Shown: positions 44,033-54,084, counted from the first letter of the stretch. The stretch is 64,000 nucleotides of DNA from Desulfurivibrionaceae bacterium (GCA_030145275.1 JAQYVV010000001.1:186001-250000); one strand, 5' to 3'. Numbers and translations are program-made. Notes: generated from the sequence alone by a model not told the origin.

Positions 44033-46269
44033 TTCATTATCCCCTTACTTGGTTCTACCAGTATATTGAATTTCAGAATTTCATCACCCTGATAGATCAT
44101 ATTATCTCTTTCTGCAATCTTTGCTGAATTTATGGAAACTTGTTGGACCAATGCTTTCTGAAAACCCAGCAGCACAAAGTTTTGTTTTTTCTGTGGACCT
44201 GAAGCAAAGCCCTTTACACTCACACTGTTGTTTGCTTTCTTCCCCTTATCCTTTTTGGATTTTGCCGGGGGTGTTTTCTTCCGAAGATCTATTGTGAGTT
44301 CGGTCAGTTTTATGCTGTCAGGAGTTTGACTTGTTATTTCGTTTACTAAAGCAATGATGCGAAAGCGGGTTGCTTTGTCGTTGGTCTCTTTAATAATCGT
44401 TTCGATTGCATTGGTGGTGGTTAGAGCATAAGTGGTGTTTTTGGAACGAGGTTCCCCTTGATATTGGTGCATTAGGTTTTCTCGTAGAGTATTTATTTCG
44501 CTCTGTTTGCCCTTGAGGTTCTGGTAATTGAAAAAAGCCACTGATCCGAGTATCAAAGCCAGAGCTATTGTGAAGATGGATATTAGCTGGTTGCTTCTAG
44601 ATTCTTGAAGATGCCTGGTTTTATCTGCGTAGGTGAATAGGAAATTCTGGGTGTTGCTATTGTTGGCCAGGGTGAGACCGTAGGCTGGTGAGGGGTTAAG
44701 GTTTTCTGGTGAGTTTTGTAACGATTCTATTGCTTGGAGTCTATCCTGATCTAAAGAAAATATGTCTATTACAGCACATTCAACATCTAGTTCTGACTGA
44801 ATTTCATCAAGTAATGGCTTCTTTAGTGTGAAGCACCCTGAGTTGAATAACTTGGAGACCCTTGGTATTTTGAAATTAGTAGAGCAGAAGTCAAATGTTC
44901 TGCTTACCTGCCTTATTAATCTATCATTGGTTGAAATTTTGGTTATATCAAGAAGGGTGTTGTTCTCAGAAGAGCTTTCAGTCTCAGCAGAATAGGGAAT
45001 TAAAGTTTTGCAACGGTCAAAGGTCATTTCAAATGCGGACTGGTCATCGAGTACTAAGTCTTTTTCCCCTGCCAGGTCAAACACTGATTCGGTGTAGCTG
45101 CTTACGCCGGTTTTTATCTCTCTGGTAAAGAGCAGAGTGCCCTGGCAATAGACATCAATGTGGGCGGTAGGTTTTTCAAATGTTAGGTGTACTGTGGGGA
45201 TATTGTCATCGGCTAGGTAGTTTTTTTGGAGAATATTGTTGATTGCAGAAGAGTAGTGAGTGATACCTGTGAGTGGAAAGCCAATCTTCTGGAACATGGC
45301 CGTGACCCCTTGGATCTCTTCTTTATGGAAAAGATAGACAAGGGTTATGATTTTTTTGAGTTTGCCGTCTTCTATCTCTTTGATGATTCTATAGTCAAAG
45401 AGATATTCGGCCAGGTCAAATTCCACCTCTTTTTTGGTGGCCCATAATACCGCATTGGGGATCTCTTTTGAGGGGATTTTCGGGATTATGACATTAAGAA
45501 TCTTGATGCGTTTTGACTCGAAGGTACACCATATTTCAGGATTTTTTGCACCCTCGCAGAACAGAGATAGGTTGGCAGATAATGTTTCAATGAGTGGCGC
45601 TCTTTCATAAAAGGGGCCACTCTCTTTTTCTTCCTGCGCTGGTATCGTGACGGCAAGGAAGTTTGAAACTTTTGCCTCCTGGTTGTTTTGGTCCAGCCTG
45701 GCAATGTTGATGCACGTGGGCTGGATATCTATGCCAATTTTTTTCTTTCGGGCAAGTTTAAGCTTGGAAAAGGCTGAGGGTAATTTTTTTGCGGCAGGTT
45801 TTTTAGAGGATATTTGGTTTTCTTCTGTCGATAACTGCCCAGATAATTTTGTGATATGGTTGTCTAGGTCATCATCTTCAACTTCTTCTTTCTCCTCTTT
45901 GCTGTCGGCACTTTTCACCTCAAGAGTAGGTTGGGGGGCTGTTTCGGCGCTTTGAGGAGGATGGCTATCTTCAGGAGGAGGTGGCGAAGGAGGGCTTTTG
46001 GTATCTGGTTGTTCGAGTTCAAGGGTAAGAATTGGCTCGTCTTTGTCTTTTGTAGTGTCGAGGGGTTTGGTTGGCTCTGGTGTGGAAGACTCTGGGGAGG
46101 CAATGTGGAGATCTAAGAGAATCTCTTCTTCCTGACTTTGTTCTTTTGGGGAGGCGTTATGCGCGGAGAGGTTATCCGGTTTCGGTGGGGCGGTCTCAGC
46201 AGATTCACCATCACTACGAATTATTTCCAGCAGTTTGGCGGTGGCAGATATCTCTTTATCTTTAGACAT
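44029..46269 (-). CDS. PilM-PilN fusion-type protein (MshI-like) with long acidic N-terminus
   Basis: A 746-residue protein. Residues 1-175 are low-complexity and rich in Glu, Pro, Ser and Asp. Residues 176-560 form a PilM/MshI-like actin-type domain (KKIGIDIQPTCINIARLDQN; KEIPNAVLWATKKEVEFDLA). A membrane helix (LISIFTIALALILGSVAFFN, near 570-590) is followed by a PilN-like periplasmic part with a short coiled coil and VNEITSQTPDSIKLTELTID. So the normally separate cytoplasmic PilM and membrane PilN are in one chain, as in MshI. It is the first gene of the leftward pilus-machine operon. Confidence 0.78.
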   Translation of the reverse strand: MSKDKEISATAKLLEIIRSDGESAETAPPKPDNLSAHNASPKEQSQEEEILLDLHIASPESSTPEPTKPLDTTKDKDEPILTLELEQPDTKSPPSPPPPEDSHPPQSAETAPQPTLEVKSADSKEEKEEVEDDDLDNHITKLSGQLSTEENQISSKKPAAKKLPSAFSKLKLARKKKIGIDIQPTCINIARLDQNNQEAKVSNFLAVTIPAQEEKESGPFYERAPLIETLSANLSLFCEGAKNPEIWCTFESKRIKILNVIIPKIPSKEIPNAVLWATKKEVEFDLAEYLFDYRIIKEIEDGKLKKIITLVYLFHKEEIQGVTAMFQKIGFPLTGITHYSSAINNILQKNYLADDNIPTVHLTFEKPTAHIDVYCQGTLLFTREIKTGVSSYTESVFDLAGEKDLVLDDQSAFEMTFDRCKTLIPYSAETESSSENNTLLDITKISTNDRLIRQVSRTFDFCSTNFKIPRVSKLFNSGCFTLKKPLLDEIQSELDVECAVIDIFSLDQDRLQAIESLQNSPENLNPSPAYGLTLANNSNTQNFLFTYADKTRHLQESRSNQLISIFTIALALILGSVAFFNYQNLKGKQSEINTLRENLMHQYQGEPRSKNTTYALTTTNAIETIIKETNDKATRFRIIALVNEITSQTPDSIKLTELTIDLRKKTPPAKSKKDKGKKANNSVSVKGFASGPQKKQNFVLLGFQKALVQQVSINSAKIAERDNMIYQGDEILKFNILVEPSKGIMK

Positions 46270-46582
46270 TAAAATAGATCAATTTAGTGCCTTATACCTT
46301 GAATCCTGTCAAAAAAAAGTAAGAATTCCAAAAAGCATTATGCGCCCAAGGCGTTGTAGACTGCTGTTAAGGCACTTATTTCCGGTTTATCCGGATTAGA
46401 CATAATGGTTGCCGGTTAATGGTCAGTAATAGTGCCAAATGGGAAAAATTAGCTAAATATATCTTTTTCTAACCTACAAAACAACCTAAAAGTATATATA
46501 ACTATCTAATCTGACATAAATTGTATGATTTTTGAGAAAGTAAATAAATGGGAATGAAAGCTAAAGGTTATACAGAAAATTA

Positions 46583-46776
46583 GTAACTATTCAGCTGCAC
46601 CTCATCTGCGCCCGATCAGGCCGGCCAGCATACTGATGTATCGAAGTCTCACTTTGTTCGCTTATCTGCTGACCGGCCTGATCGAACACATCTAAGGCAC
46701 ATCCGTAGTCTGCGCTTACCTGAACAGTTACACTTGGGAGGTTACCCATGTTGTGCAATTCTCGCTGAATAGTTAC
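46583..46776. mobile_element. MITE-like palindromic element, family A, copy 2
   Basis: The ends GTAACTATTCAG (46583-46594) and CTGAATAGTTAC (46765-46776) are a perfect inverted repeat. GAAAATTA stands on both sides exactly (46575-46582 and 46777-46784). The inner stem GATCAGGCCGG/CCGGCCTGATC is intact, and it carries about 40 bp more than copy 1, including CGCTTATCTG and GTAGTCTGCGCTTACCTG. The rest of 46270-46582 (about 310 bp upstream of the pilus operon) shows no gene. Confidence 0.9.
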
Positions 46777-46781
46777 GAAAA

Positions 46782-49700
46782 TTAAAACAATCTATCGTAT
46801 ATTTCCCAGTAAAAAGTGGATGTTGACTTTATGGACCTTTTTAGTGATTTTGGAATTGAGTCAGAAAGTGAGTAGAGGATAGGAACAACAAACAGGGTCA
46901 GGCCGGTTGCGACCAAAAGTCCGAAGATGACTGCCATTGCCATGGAGCGCCACCACTGACTTGATTCGCTTACCCAGGAAATTGCCATGGTGTGAAAATC
47001 GAACGAAACACCTGTGACCATAGGAATAAGTCCAAGTATTGTGGTTATTGCCGTGAGCAAAACGGGCCGCAGTCTCGTGCATCCTGCCGCGATAACTGCG
47101 GCCCTGCAAGACATACCTCTTCGATATAACTTGTTGGTGTAATCAATTAAAACAATTGCGTTGTTGACCACCACACCGGCAAGGGATATGACCCCAACCC
47201 CTGTCATAATGATACCAAAACTCATTTTAAAAAGGGCCAAGCCTAAAAATGCCCCTCCCAAAGAGAGAATGACTGAAGTGATGATAATTAGGGGTTGAGC
47301 TACAGAGTTGAACTGGGTAATCAACACGAGCAAGACCAAAACGATTGCCACTAAAAATGCCTTTTTTAGAAAGTTTTCTGATTCCTCCTGTTCTTCCTGC
47401 TCACCTGTGAAGCTGATTTGATATCCGGGGGGGAGTTCAAAGGTCTTTAAGAGTTTTTCAACTTGGGCTCGCACAACTGGTGCGGGAATTTTGTTTTCAT
47501 CCACATTTGCCTTTACGGTAACCACTCGTTTATTGTTGATCCTGACGATTCTACCCAAACTGCCGGTGTACTCGATGCTGGCGATGGTGGAGAGCGGGAT
47601 GAGGCGCCCATGGCTTGAGGGGATCAGTAAATTCTGCAAGATTTCTATGTTGTTTCGATACCTATAGGGCAGCTGAATTGTGATGTCGTATTCTTCATCT
47701 TCTTCATGATAGGTGGAGACATCCTGGCCATTAAAGGCATTTTTGAGGGCCTGGGCAATGGCAGTTGAGGAGAGGCCGAGCATGGATGCTTTCTGCTTAT
47801 CGATATTGAGCCGTATGGTTGGCGTTCCTTCCTCGTAATCATCCCGAACATCTTCCACAAAAGGTGTTTTTTCTGCGATCCCGCGTATTTTCTTGGCTAA
47901 CAGGCCTAAGACTGCAAAATCATCCCCGGATATTTCAATATTTATGGGTGCCCCGGTTGGCGGGCCTTCTTTGGTCTCATCAACTGTTATCTTTGCTCCG
48001 GGGATATTTTTAACCCTTTGGCGTATATCGCTGACATCCTCAAAGGCCGGACTTATCTTATCCTTGAAGGCAATAAATTGGATCCCCACATGATTTGGGG
48101 CATTACCGCCAAATATATCACCTATGCCGTCGTTTGTGGCCACGGCCGTTGAAAAGAGATGCTGAACATTGGCAAGATCGCTTTTGCTGCTGAAATGAGA
48201 TTCGTCACTTTTTGAATGCTCCTTGTCGGTCATGACTTTAGTATATTGTCTGGAATCAATATAGAGATTATCACCTGCATTAGCGGGCATTCCTGCAATC
48301 GCCATTTCAACCTGGCGCACGATACGATCACAGAACTCAAGGTCCGCACCTTCTGGCATATCAATGTTGACATATGCAGATATTGGATCAATGGCAGGAA
48401 AGAATTCCACCGGTTTTTCCAAACCTATGCGTAGGAGCCAGACCATAAAGACCAGGGCCAGCAGAGAAAAAGCGGTGCCTAAAACAGCTATTCGGCTGTC
48501 CAGGGCCTTGTTGAGTAACCATCGGTATGAAAGAAGGATATGTCCGCGTATTGCCACCGGATTCTCTCCAAGATCAGCATCTTTTGACTGAGTTGTATTG
48601 TTGGGCCCTACCTTTAAGAACAGGGAGGCCAGGGCCGGATTAATAACCAGGGCGACGAAGAGACTTGAAGAGAGGGTGATTATCAAGGTCAGGGGCAGAT
48701 AGCTCATGAACTCCCCCATTATTCCAGGCCAGAACAGCATGGGGAAAAAGGCGGCTAATGTGGTGATGGTTGAGCCGATAACCGGATAGGCCACCTCACT
48801 TGTGGCACGTTTGGCGGCCTGCAAGCGGCCCACCCCCTGACTGGTATATCGGTATATATTTTCGATTATGACAATGGCATTATCCACCAGCATGCCAAGA
48901 GCAAGGGTAAGACTATACAGGACCACCATGTTGAGGGTAATTCCCATGGCTTGCAAAATGGAAAAACTCAAGAACATGGAAAATGGAATAGCCAAAGCAA
49001 CAAGAATCGCATTTCTGAGGCCAAGAGCAAAGGGGAGAACAAGAAGAACGAGAATCAGGCCGGTGATCAGGTTGTTTTCCAAATCGGCAACCATGTTGCG
49101 AATGTCTTTGGCACTGTCCAGCAACTTGGTAATTTTAGTTCCAAGGGGCCAAGTTGGCTGCTGATCTTTGATAAGTTGATCAATTTGGTCCGATATCTTG
49201 ATGATATTTTCACCCGAGCGCTTTTTGACACTGAGGGTGACGGCCGGTTTACCATCTAACCTGGAACGGCTGGTCTCATCTTTGTATCCATCTTTCACTT
49301 CTGCAACATCGGCAAGGAAAACAGGCAGTCCAGCGTGGGTGCCAACTATAAGACCAAAAAAGTCTTGGGGCTCTTTTAGCTCTCCTGGGGTTTGCAGTTG
49401 AAAGCGCCCATCGGCCATGTGGATCACGCCGCCGGATATGTTCTGATTTTCACTGCGCAGGGTGTTTTCAAGTTCCTGGGGGGAAAGACCGAAATAGGCA
49501 AGTTTTTCGGGCAACATTTCAACCCGAATCTCTCTTTCTCGTCCTCCAGTGACCTCCACTTCGAGGATGCCTGGAATGGTTTCGAGGCTGTCGGCCAAAT
49601 CATCGGCTGTCTCTTTGAGCCGGGCGGGAGAAATAGTACCGCTTAAAGAAAAGACAACTATTGGCATGTCTGAAAAGTTGACCTCAAAAACGGAAGGGTC

Positions 49701-50075
49701 CTCTTCAAGATCAGAGGGGAGGTCGGAATGGGCCTCATCGACCTTATCTTTCACTTTTTGAATGACATCATCGATGTTCGTTCCAGTGGTAAATTCAATA
49801 ATTATTGAACTTAAGCCTTCCGAGGAAACGGATTTGATTTTCTTGACATTTTCAAGCCCTGTGAGTTTTTTCTCAATGGGAATAGTGATGGAAGTCTCCA
49901 TGTCAGGTGGAGAGACCCCTTTGTGACTGGTGGTGATGAAGACGTTGGGAATTGTTATGTCAGGTGTTGATTCTCTTGGCAGGATTATATAACTGTAGAG
50001 ACCAAAGAGAATAATCAAGAGGGACAAGACGACAACGGGGACCCTTCTGTCTATGGAAAGGTCACTGATGATCAA
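46782..50075 (-). CDS. RND-family efflux permease
   Basis: A 1097-residue inner-membrane proton-driven efflux pump of the hydrophobe/amphiphile or metal RND type. Twelve membrane segments are arranged around two large periplasmic loops. The N-terminus has the helix VPVVVLSLLIILFGLYSYII and then PRESTPDITIPNVFI. The central TM4 reads LGMLVDNAIVIIENIYRY, with the Asp of the proton relay. The start is TTG at 50075, overlapping the adaptor stop as TTGA. Sequence type is nearer to the MdtB/CzcA-like permeases without known substrate. No outer-membrane channel gene follows. Confidence 0.9.
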   Translation of the reverse strand: MIISDLSIDRRVPVVVLSLLIILFGLYSYIILPRESTPDITIPNVFITTSHKGVSPPDMETSITIPIEKKLTGLENVKKIKSVSSEGLSSIIIEFTTGTNIDDVIQKVKDKVDEAHSDLPSDLEEDPSVFEVNFSDMPIVVFSLSGTISPARLKETADDLADSLETIPGILEVEVTGGREREIRVEMLPEKLAYFGLSPQELENTLRSENQNISGGVIHMADGRFQLQTPGELKEPQDFFGLIVGTHAGLPVFLADVAEVKDGYKDETSRSRLDGKPAVTLSVKKRSGENIIKISDQIDQLIKDQQPTWPLGTKITKLLDSAKDIRNMVADLENNLITGLILVLLVLPFALGLRNAILVALAIPFSMFLSFSILQAMGITLNMVVLYSLTLALGMLVDNAIVIIENIYRYTSQGVGRLQAAKRATSEVAYPVIGSTITTLAAFFPMLFWPGIMGEFMSYLPLTLIITLSSSLFVALVINPALASLFLKVGPNNTTQSKDADLGENPVAIRGHILLSYRWLLNKALDSRIAVLGTAFSLLALVFMVWLLRIGLEKPVEFFPAIDPISAYVNIDMPEGADLEFCDRIVRQVEMAIAGMPANAGDNLYIDSRQYTKVMTDKEHSKSDESHFSSKSDLANVQHLFSTAVATNDGIGDIFGGNAPNHVGIQFIAFKDKISPAFEDVSDIRQRVKNIPGAKITVDETKEGPPTGAPINIEISGDDFAVLGLLAKKIRGIAEKTPFVEDVRDDYEEGTPTIRLNIDKQKASMLGLSSTAIAQALKNAFNGQDVSTYHEEDEEYDITIQLPYRYRNNIEILQNLLIPSSHGRLIPLSTIASIEYTGSLGRIVRINNKRVVTVKANVDENKIPAPVVRAQVEKLLKTFELPPGYQISFTGEQEEQEESENFLKKAFLVAIVLVLLVLITQFNSVAQPLIIITSVILSLGGAFLGLALFKMSFGIIMTGVGVISLAGVVVNNAIVLIDYTNKLYRRGMSCRAAVIAAGCTRLRPVLLTAITTILGLIPMVTGVSFDFHTMAISWVSESSQWWRSMAMAVIFGLLVATGLTLFVVPILYSLSDSIPKSLKRSIKSTSTFYWEIYDRLF

Positions 50076-51211
50076 TGGATGATCTCTCCCGCATTCTGGA
50101 CTGTTTTGACGATTTGAACACGTTGGCCGTTCTCAAGGCTTCGGTGACCAACGATGGCCACCAGATCTTGTTTTTTCAGGCCTGAAGTGATCTGAATACT
50201 CCACCCTTCCATGAACCCGGTGCTGACAGATCTTTTGATAGCCTTATCACTCTCTATAACGTAGACAAATTGGCCATCTTCTTCAGAAAGCACGGCATAC
50301 AGAGGTATGCCAATGGCCTCATTATGCTCCTCTTTGATTACCTTTGCTCTGGCAAACATACCTGGCAGAAGCAGAAGGGTATCATTTTCTAAAATAAGTT
50401 GAAGATTATAGGTCATTGCGGCTGAAGTGGGCTGATTGGAGAGAAAATATCTCTTGCCGCTGAACTCTTTGTTATCTAGCGCTGCGAAAACTACTTGGCA
50501 TTGTTTAATATTTTGAATGGCTGAAATGTCGGATTCGGGTATGGCAACATTAACTTTCAGCTTGGAAATATCAACAATCTGGGCAACGGGATCGGCGTGG
50601 TCCAGAAGCATCCCTACCGTAGCAGGCATGGAGTTGATGATGCCGTTAATTGGCGAGGTAATGGAGCATCGTGAAAGTTTTACTTTTGCGTCTTTCAGGT
50701 TGGCCTCAAGTTCTTGCAGGGCAGCCTGAGATTCATCATATTGTGAGGTTGAAATCGCGGCTTTATCTCTGAGCTTTGCAAGGCGCTCATAGTTTGTTTG
50801 CGCCAACCTGTACCGAGCCTTTACGGAATCGTACATATTTTGATAGTCACTTGGGTCGATTTGGGCAATAACTTGTCCTTTGCTAACCAAATCACCCTCT
50901 TTGACCGCAAGGGAAAGGACTCTTCCGGCTACTTCCGACTTAAGCATAAGGTCTTGCCAGGCCTGGGTGATGGCAGGAAGGTCAATGCTATTTAGCATGG
51001 GGCCTGGAATAATCTCTTGAACGACTATATTGACTAAGGGCTCGGAGAGCTTGACGGTATTTTCTTTTTCTTGGAGAAGTCGTTTCTTCTTTTCGGAGAT
51101 ATTCTGGCCTAAACTAAAAAGGACAAAACAGATGAAGAGAAGGAAAATCCAAGGGAGGATTGCCCAGATGGTTCGTGAGAGGGACTGTTGAGTTTTGGGA
51201 GGTAGTCCCAT
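50072..51211 (-). CDS. RND efflux periplasmic adaptor (membrane fusion protein)
   Basis: A 379-residue adaptor linking the RND permease to a TolC-type channel. One N-terminal membrane anchor (AILPWIFLLFICFVLFSLG) is followed by a lipoyl-like half (MLKSEVAGRVLSLAVKEGDL), an alpha-helical hairpin (about 118-165), the second lipoyl half (CSITSPINGIINSMPATVG) and beta-barrel domains. It overlaps the permease by 4 bp, so the two subunits are made together. A repeat of family F lies upstream. Confidence 0.9.
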   Translation of the reverse strand: MGLPPKTQQSLSRTIWAILPWIFLLFICFVLFSLGQNISEKKKRLLQEKENTVKLSEPLVNIVVQEIIPGPMLNSIDLPAITQAWQDLMLKSEVAGRVLSLAVKEGDLVSKGQVIAQIDPSDYQNMYDSVKARYRLAQTNYERLAKLRDKAAISTSQYDESQAALQELEANLKDAKVKLSRCSITSPINGIINSMPATVGMLLDHADPVAQIVDISKLKVNVAIPESDISAIQNIKQCQVVFAALDNKEFSGKRYFLSNQPTSAAMTYNLQLILENDTLLLLPGMFARAKVIKEEHNEAIGIPLYAVLSEEDGQFVYVIESDKAIKRSVSTGFMEGWSIQITSGLKKQDLVAIVGHRSLENGQRVQIVKTVQNAGEIIH

Positions 51212-51260
51212 TTTGTTTGCTAAACCTCAGTTGCGTCTGCGTTAACGATATTATTTTCTT

Positions 51261-51374
51261 CGTCATTCCCGCGTGTTGTTAGCGGGAATCCAGTTCATGA
51301 TTGCGCTACTCAACAACACGGATGGTTCATGCACAATTTTTCTGGATTCCTGCTAAAAGCATGCAGGAATGACG
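51261..51374. repeat. Palindromic dispersed repeat, family F (CGTCATTCC ends)
   Basis: CGTCATTCC (51261-51269) and GGAATGACG (51366-51374) are inverted ends. An inner pair, GCGGGAATCCAG and CTGGATTCCTGC, gives a double hairpin. The widespread CGTCATTCCCGC type of bacterial repeat is similar. A shorter related copy is at about 30212-30250. No target duplication is apparent. Confidence 0.7.
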
Positions 51375-51444
51375 ATAATCTAGAACTATTATTTATCCGA
51401 AAATACAACTTACTTTTAGTGATGCCGTCATTGCATGACGATTG

Positions 51445-52671
51445 TTAACCAACAGTTTGTTTTAATGACAATATCTTATCAAGAATACGCATGGCAGTTT
51501 CATCTTTCGACAAAAGAGGCAATTCTTCTTTGGCGCCATTACTGTCAAGAAGGGTAACTTTGTTGGTATCAGATTCAAATCCTGTTTTTTTACCTTTTAT
51601 GTCGTTTATAACGATCATATCAAGGTTTTTTTCTTGTAGTTTTCTTTGTCCTTCCTCAAAATGTCTACTGCTTTCAGCTGCGAAGCCAATAAGAAGAGGC
51701 TGGTGAGGGCTTTTACTGGCCTTATGAGCACCAAGAGCTTTTAATATGTCTTGGTTTGCAACAAGAGATATCTCCTCTTTATCCGCACCTTTCTTGATCT
51801 TTTCAGCTTGGCATTCTTCGGGGCGGTAATCGGAGACCGCTGCTGCTTTGATAATTATGCTTGCTTGTTCGTAGTGAAGAAAGGTTTCGTCATACATCTC
51901 TTGAGCTGTTTTTACTTTTTTTACTGTGATGCCGGCAGGAGAGGGGAGGGAGCTGGGTCCGCTGATGAGTGTGACTTTGGCCCCTCTGCGTCGAGCTGCT
52001 TTGGCAATGGCATATCCCATTTTACCGGAAGAACGATTGCTTAAAAAGCGAACAGGGTCGAGGGGTTCCTGGGTTGGGCCTGCTGTTACCACAATCTGCT
52101 GATCAGCGTAATCCTGGGGTAGCAATGCTGAAAGGACATTTTCGTACACAGGTTCCCATTCCGGCAGTCTGCCGGGACCAGTGTCGCCGCAGGCCATTTC
52201 ACCCGAATCAGGTTCTATTATTGTGTAGCCATAGTTGCGAAGTTTTTGCAAATTTGCCTGGGTGGCAGGATTGAGATACATCTTGGAATTCATCGCGGGG
52301 CAGATCAGAACGGGACAAGTTGCTGCTAAAACGACAGTTGAAAGGAGATCGTCGGCAAGTCCATGGGCTAATCGGGCAATGGTTTGGGCGGTTGCAGGTG
52401 CGATAAGCATTAAATCACAGGTCTGCCCAAGTTGGATATGGGGAATTGACTCAGCTTCCTCCGGGTCAAACATATCCAGAAAAACTTTATTCCCGGAAAG
52501 TGCTGCAAAGGAGAGAGGAGAAACAAACTCCTGGGCCGAGGTTGTCATTATAACTTGTAGGTCGGCGCCATTTTTTTGAAAATTCCGCACCCATTCACAA
52601 GCCTTATAAAGGGCAATGCTGCCGGTAACGCCAAGAATAATTTTTTTATTGGAAAGAAGAGATTGGGACAT
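51445..52671 (-). CDS. coaBC: Bifunctional phosphopantothenoylcysteine decarboxylase/phosphopantothenate--cysteine ligase
   Basis: A 408-residue fused coenzyme A biosynthesis enzyme. The N-terminal CoaC flavodoxin-like half has KKIILGVTGSIALYKACEWV, the active-site His in HIQLGQTCDLMLIAPATAQT and the substrate clamp CPAMNSKMYLNP. The C-terminal CoaB half has VVTAGPTQEPLDPVRFLSNR and SSGKMGYAIAKAA, then a conserved Lys loop (AEKIKKG). Length matches CoaBC (about 400). It is followed after 46 bp on the same strand by the RND adaptor region only via a repeat, so it is probably its own transcript. Confidence 0.95.
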   Translation of the reverse strand: MSQSLLSNKKIILGVTGSIALYKACEWVRNFQKNGADLQVIMTTSAQEFVSPLSFAALSGNKVFLDMFDPEEAESIPHIQLGQTCDLMLIAPATAQTIARLAHGLADDLLSTVVLAATCPVLICPAMNSKMYLNPATQANLQKLRNYGYTIIEPDSGEMACGDTGPGRLPEWEPVYENVLSALLPQDYADQQIVVTAGPTQEPLDPVRFLSNRSSGKMGYAIAKAARRRGAKVTLISGPSSLPSPAGITVKKVKTAQEMYDETFLHYEQASIIIKAAAVSDYRPEECQAEKIKKGADKEEISLVANQDILKALGAHKASKSPHQPLLIGFAAESSRHFEEGQRKLQEKNLDMIVINDIKGKKTGFESDTNKVTLLDSNGAKEELPLLSKDETAMRILDKILSLKQTVG

Positions 52672-52717
52672 CCTCTTTTACCTTTGTCCTTTCACTTTGT
52701 TTTGGGAAAAGTGGACG

Positions 52718-53200
52718 CTATCTCAATGTTTGTTCCGATGCGGCCCCACCCTGAAGATCTTCTGTTATATAGGCATACACCTGTGTTTTGCCGCCAATTC
52801 CACCTGCGTAAATGGTGAGCATGCAGTTTTTGTTGGGTTTTGAGAATGCGAGCATAATGTTTTCGTAACGCACCTCACCTGTGAGCTTCCAACCATTTTT
52901 CTGCATGGAGTTTACAAAGAAATCAGTTAAGGAGTTCACCTCTACTCTTCCGGTAAAGTGGAGTATCCCTCCTGTAAAGGAGGAGGTGTTAATGAACATC
53001 GATTTTTCTCTTACTTCTTTTAATTCACCAGGAACTTCAAAATCACTAAAGTTTGTGGGAAAATATGGCTCATTTCTCGAAATTCCTCTGGATTCTTCAA
53101 TTTCGGTTGAGTCAGTCGATGTTCCGAGTCCGACACAACCACTCAGTAAAAATATTGAAAGTAGGGTGGTGATCATACAAAAAGATTTTTTGATTTTCAT
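52718..53200 (-). CDS. Small lipoprotein of unknown function
   Basis: A 160-residue lipoprotein: signal peptide MKIKKSFCMITTLLSIFLLS then lipobox LSGC. The mature part includes FEVPGELKEVREKSMFI, ILHFTGRVEVNSLTDFFVNS and MQKNGWKLTGEVRYENIMLA, a small alpha-beta domain seen in bacterial envelope lipoproteins without a known role. I set the start at 53200 because GGGAGA precedes it; the frame opens at 53227. It is between coaBC and a nitroreductase on the same strand. Confidence 0.75.
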   Translation of the reverse strand: MKIKKSFCMITTLLSIFLLSGCVGLGTSTDSTEIEESRGISRNEPYFPTNFSDFEVPGELKEVREKSMFINTSSFTGGILHFTGRVEVNSLTDFFVNSMQKNGWKLTGEVRYENIMLAFSKPNKNCMLTIYAGGIGGKTQVYAYITEDLQGGAASEQTLR

Positions 53201-53216
53201 TGTGTTCTCCCAAAAT

Positions 53217-53735
53217 TTAAAATTCATTTAAAATCAATTCATTTATTTCTTTTCTCTGTGATTTCTGTTTACGATGTTTTGGATGGCCGAGAGCAAGCAC
53301 AGCCATCAAATCATAATTTGAATCCAGACCAAACAGTTGGTTTACCTGGTCTTTGTTTATAAGAATTTGCCCTAGCCACACGGCACCAAGACCAAGGGCC
53401 TCGGTAGCCAGCAGCATGTTCTGAATACAGGCACCAGCAGCCTGGTGATCTTTAACATCATTATACATTACCCTTTTGTCCAGATACACAGCTATACAAA
53501 TTTGGGATTCGTTTATAATCTGACTGTACTTAGTAAACTTTGCCAAATCTTCACGGACATTTTTATCACGAACAATAACAAAACGCCAGGGTTGGTTGTT
53601 GAGACCAGATGGAGCCCAACCCCCTGCTTTTATGATCTCAGCCACAGTGTCTGGGGTGATAGGCATATCTGTAAACTCTCTGATGCTGCGCCTATTATAA
53701 ATTGCATCTAAAACCGGGGGATTGGGTATTGACAT
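53217..53735 (-). CDS. Nitroreductase-family flavoprotein
   Basis: A 172-residue FMN-dependent oxidoreductase of the nitroreductase superfamily. Motifs: IYNRRSIREFTD (FMN phosphate binding, R-R-S-x-R), GGWAPSGLNNQPWRFVIVRD, and ALGLGAVWLGQI with a C-terminal ALGHPKH. It is at the short end for the family, as are many Desulfobacterota members. The substrate is unknown. It precedes the lipoprotein gene by 16 bp and may be co-transcribed with it. Confidence 0.9.
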   Translation of the reverse strand: MSIPNPPVLDAIYNRRSIREFTDMPITPDTVAEIIKAGGWAPSGLNNQPWRFVIVRDKNVREDLAKFTKYSQIINESQICIAVYLDKRVMYNDVKDHQAAGACIQNMLLATEALGLGAVWLGQILINKDQVNQLFGLDSNYDLMAVLALGHPKHRKQKSQRKEINELILNEF

Positions 53736-54084
53736 GGGTGTTTTGTAAATGGAAGGGTGAATTGGTTGAGAAAATTGTGAATTTATAAATATATTCTATC
53801 TGCCTTGAATTTAGATTTAAGCCATGAAATGGCTCATTTGTCAAATTTCTTTTTGAGAATTTAGACCATGTGTCCGAGGCATTTTCCCATGGGAGCGTTT
53901 GCTGTGATTAGTTCGGTTAACAAAATAATCAGTAAAGAGCCCTACCCATTTTGTTTGCTTCATGTGAATATTGCACCTGCTGATATTTTTTGTTAAAGAT
54001 GCCAGCATTAAAAAAAGTGGAATAACTTTCTTGCTTTTACTACCTTTTCCAACCGTCAACCGCTAACCAAAGTTCTTCATTGGA
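53736..54084. other. Divergent intergenic region without a supported gene
   Basis: About 350 bp between the nitroreductase and tatD. An open frame at 53841-54059 on the minus strand has no ribosome-binding site or recognisable domain. I see no RNA gene or terminator. Confidence 0.5.

Noticed and set aside
53841..54059. A 72-residue minus-strand open frame upstream of tatD
   Set aside because: No ribosome-binding site or family resemblance; it lies in a divergent control region.
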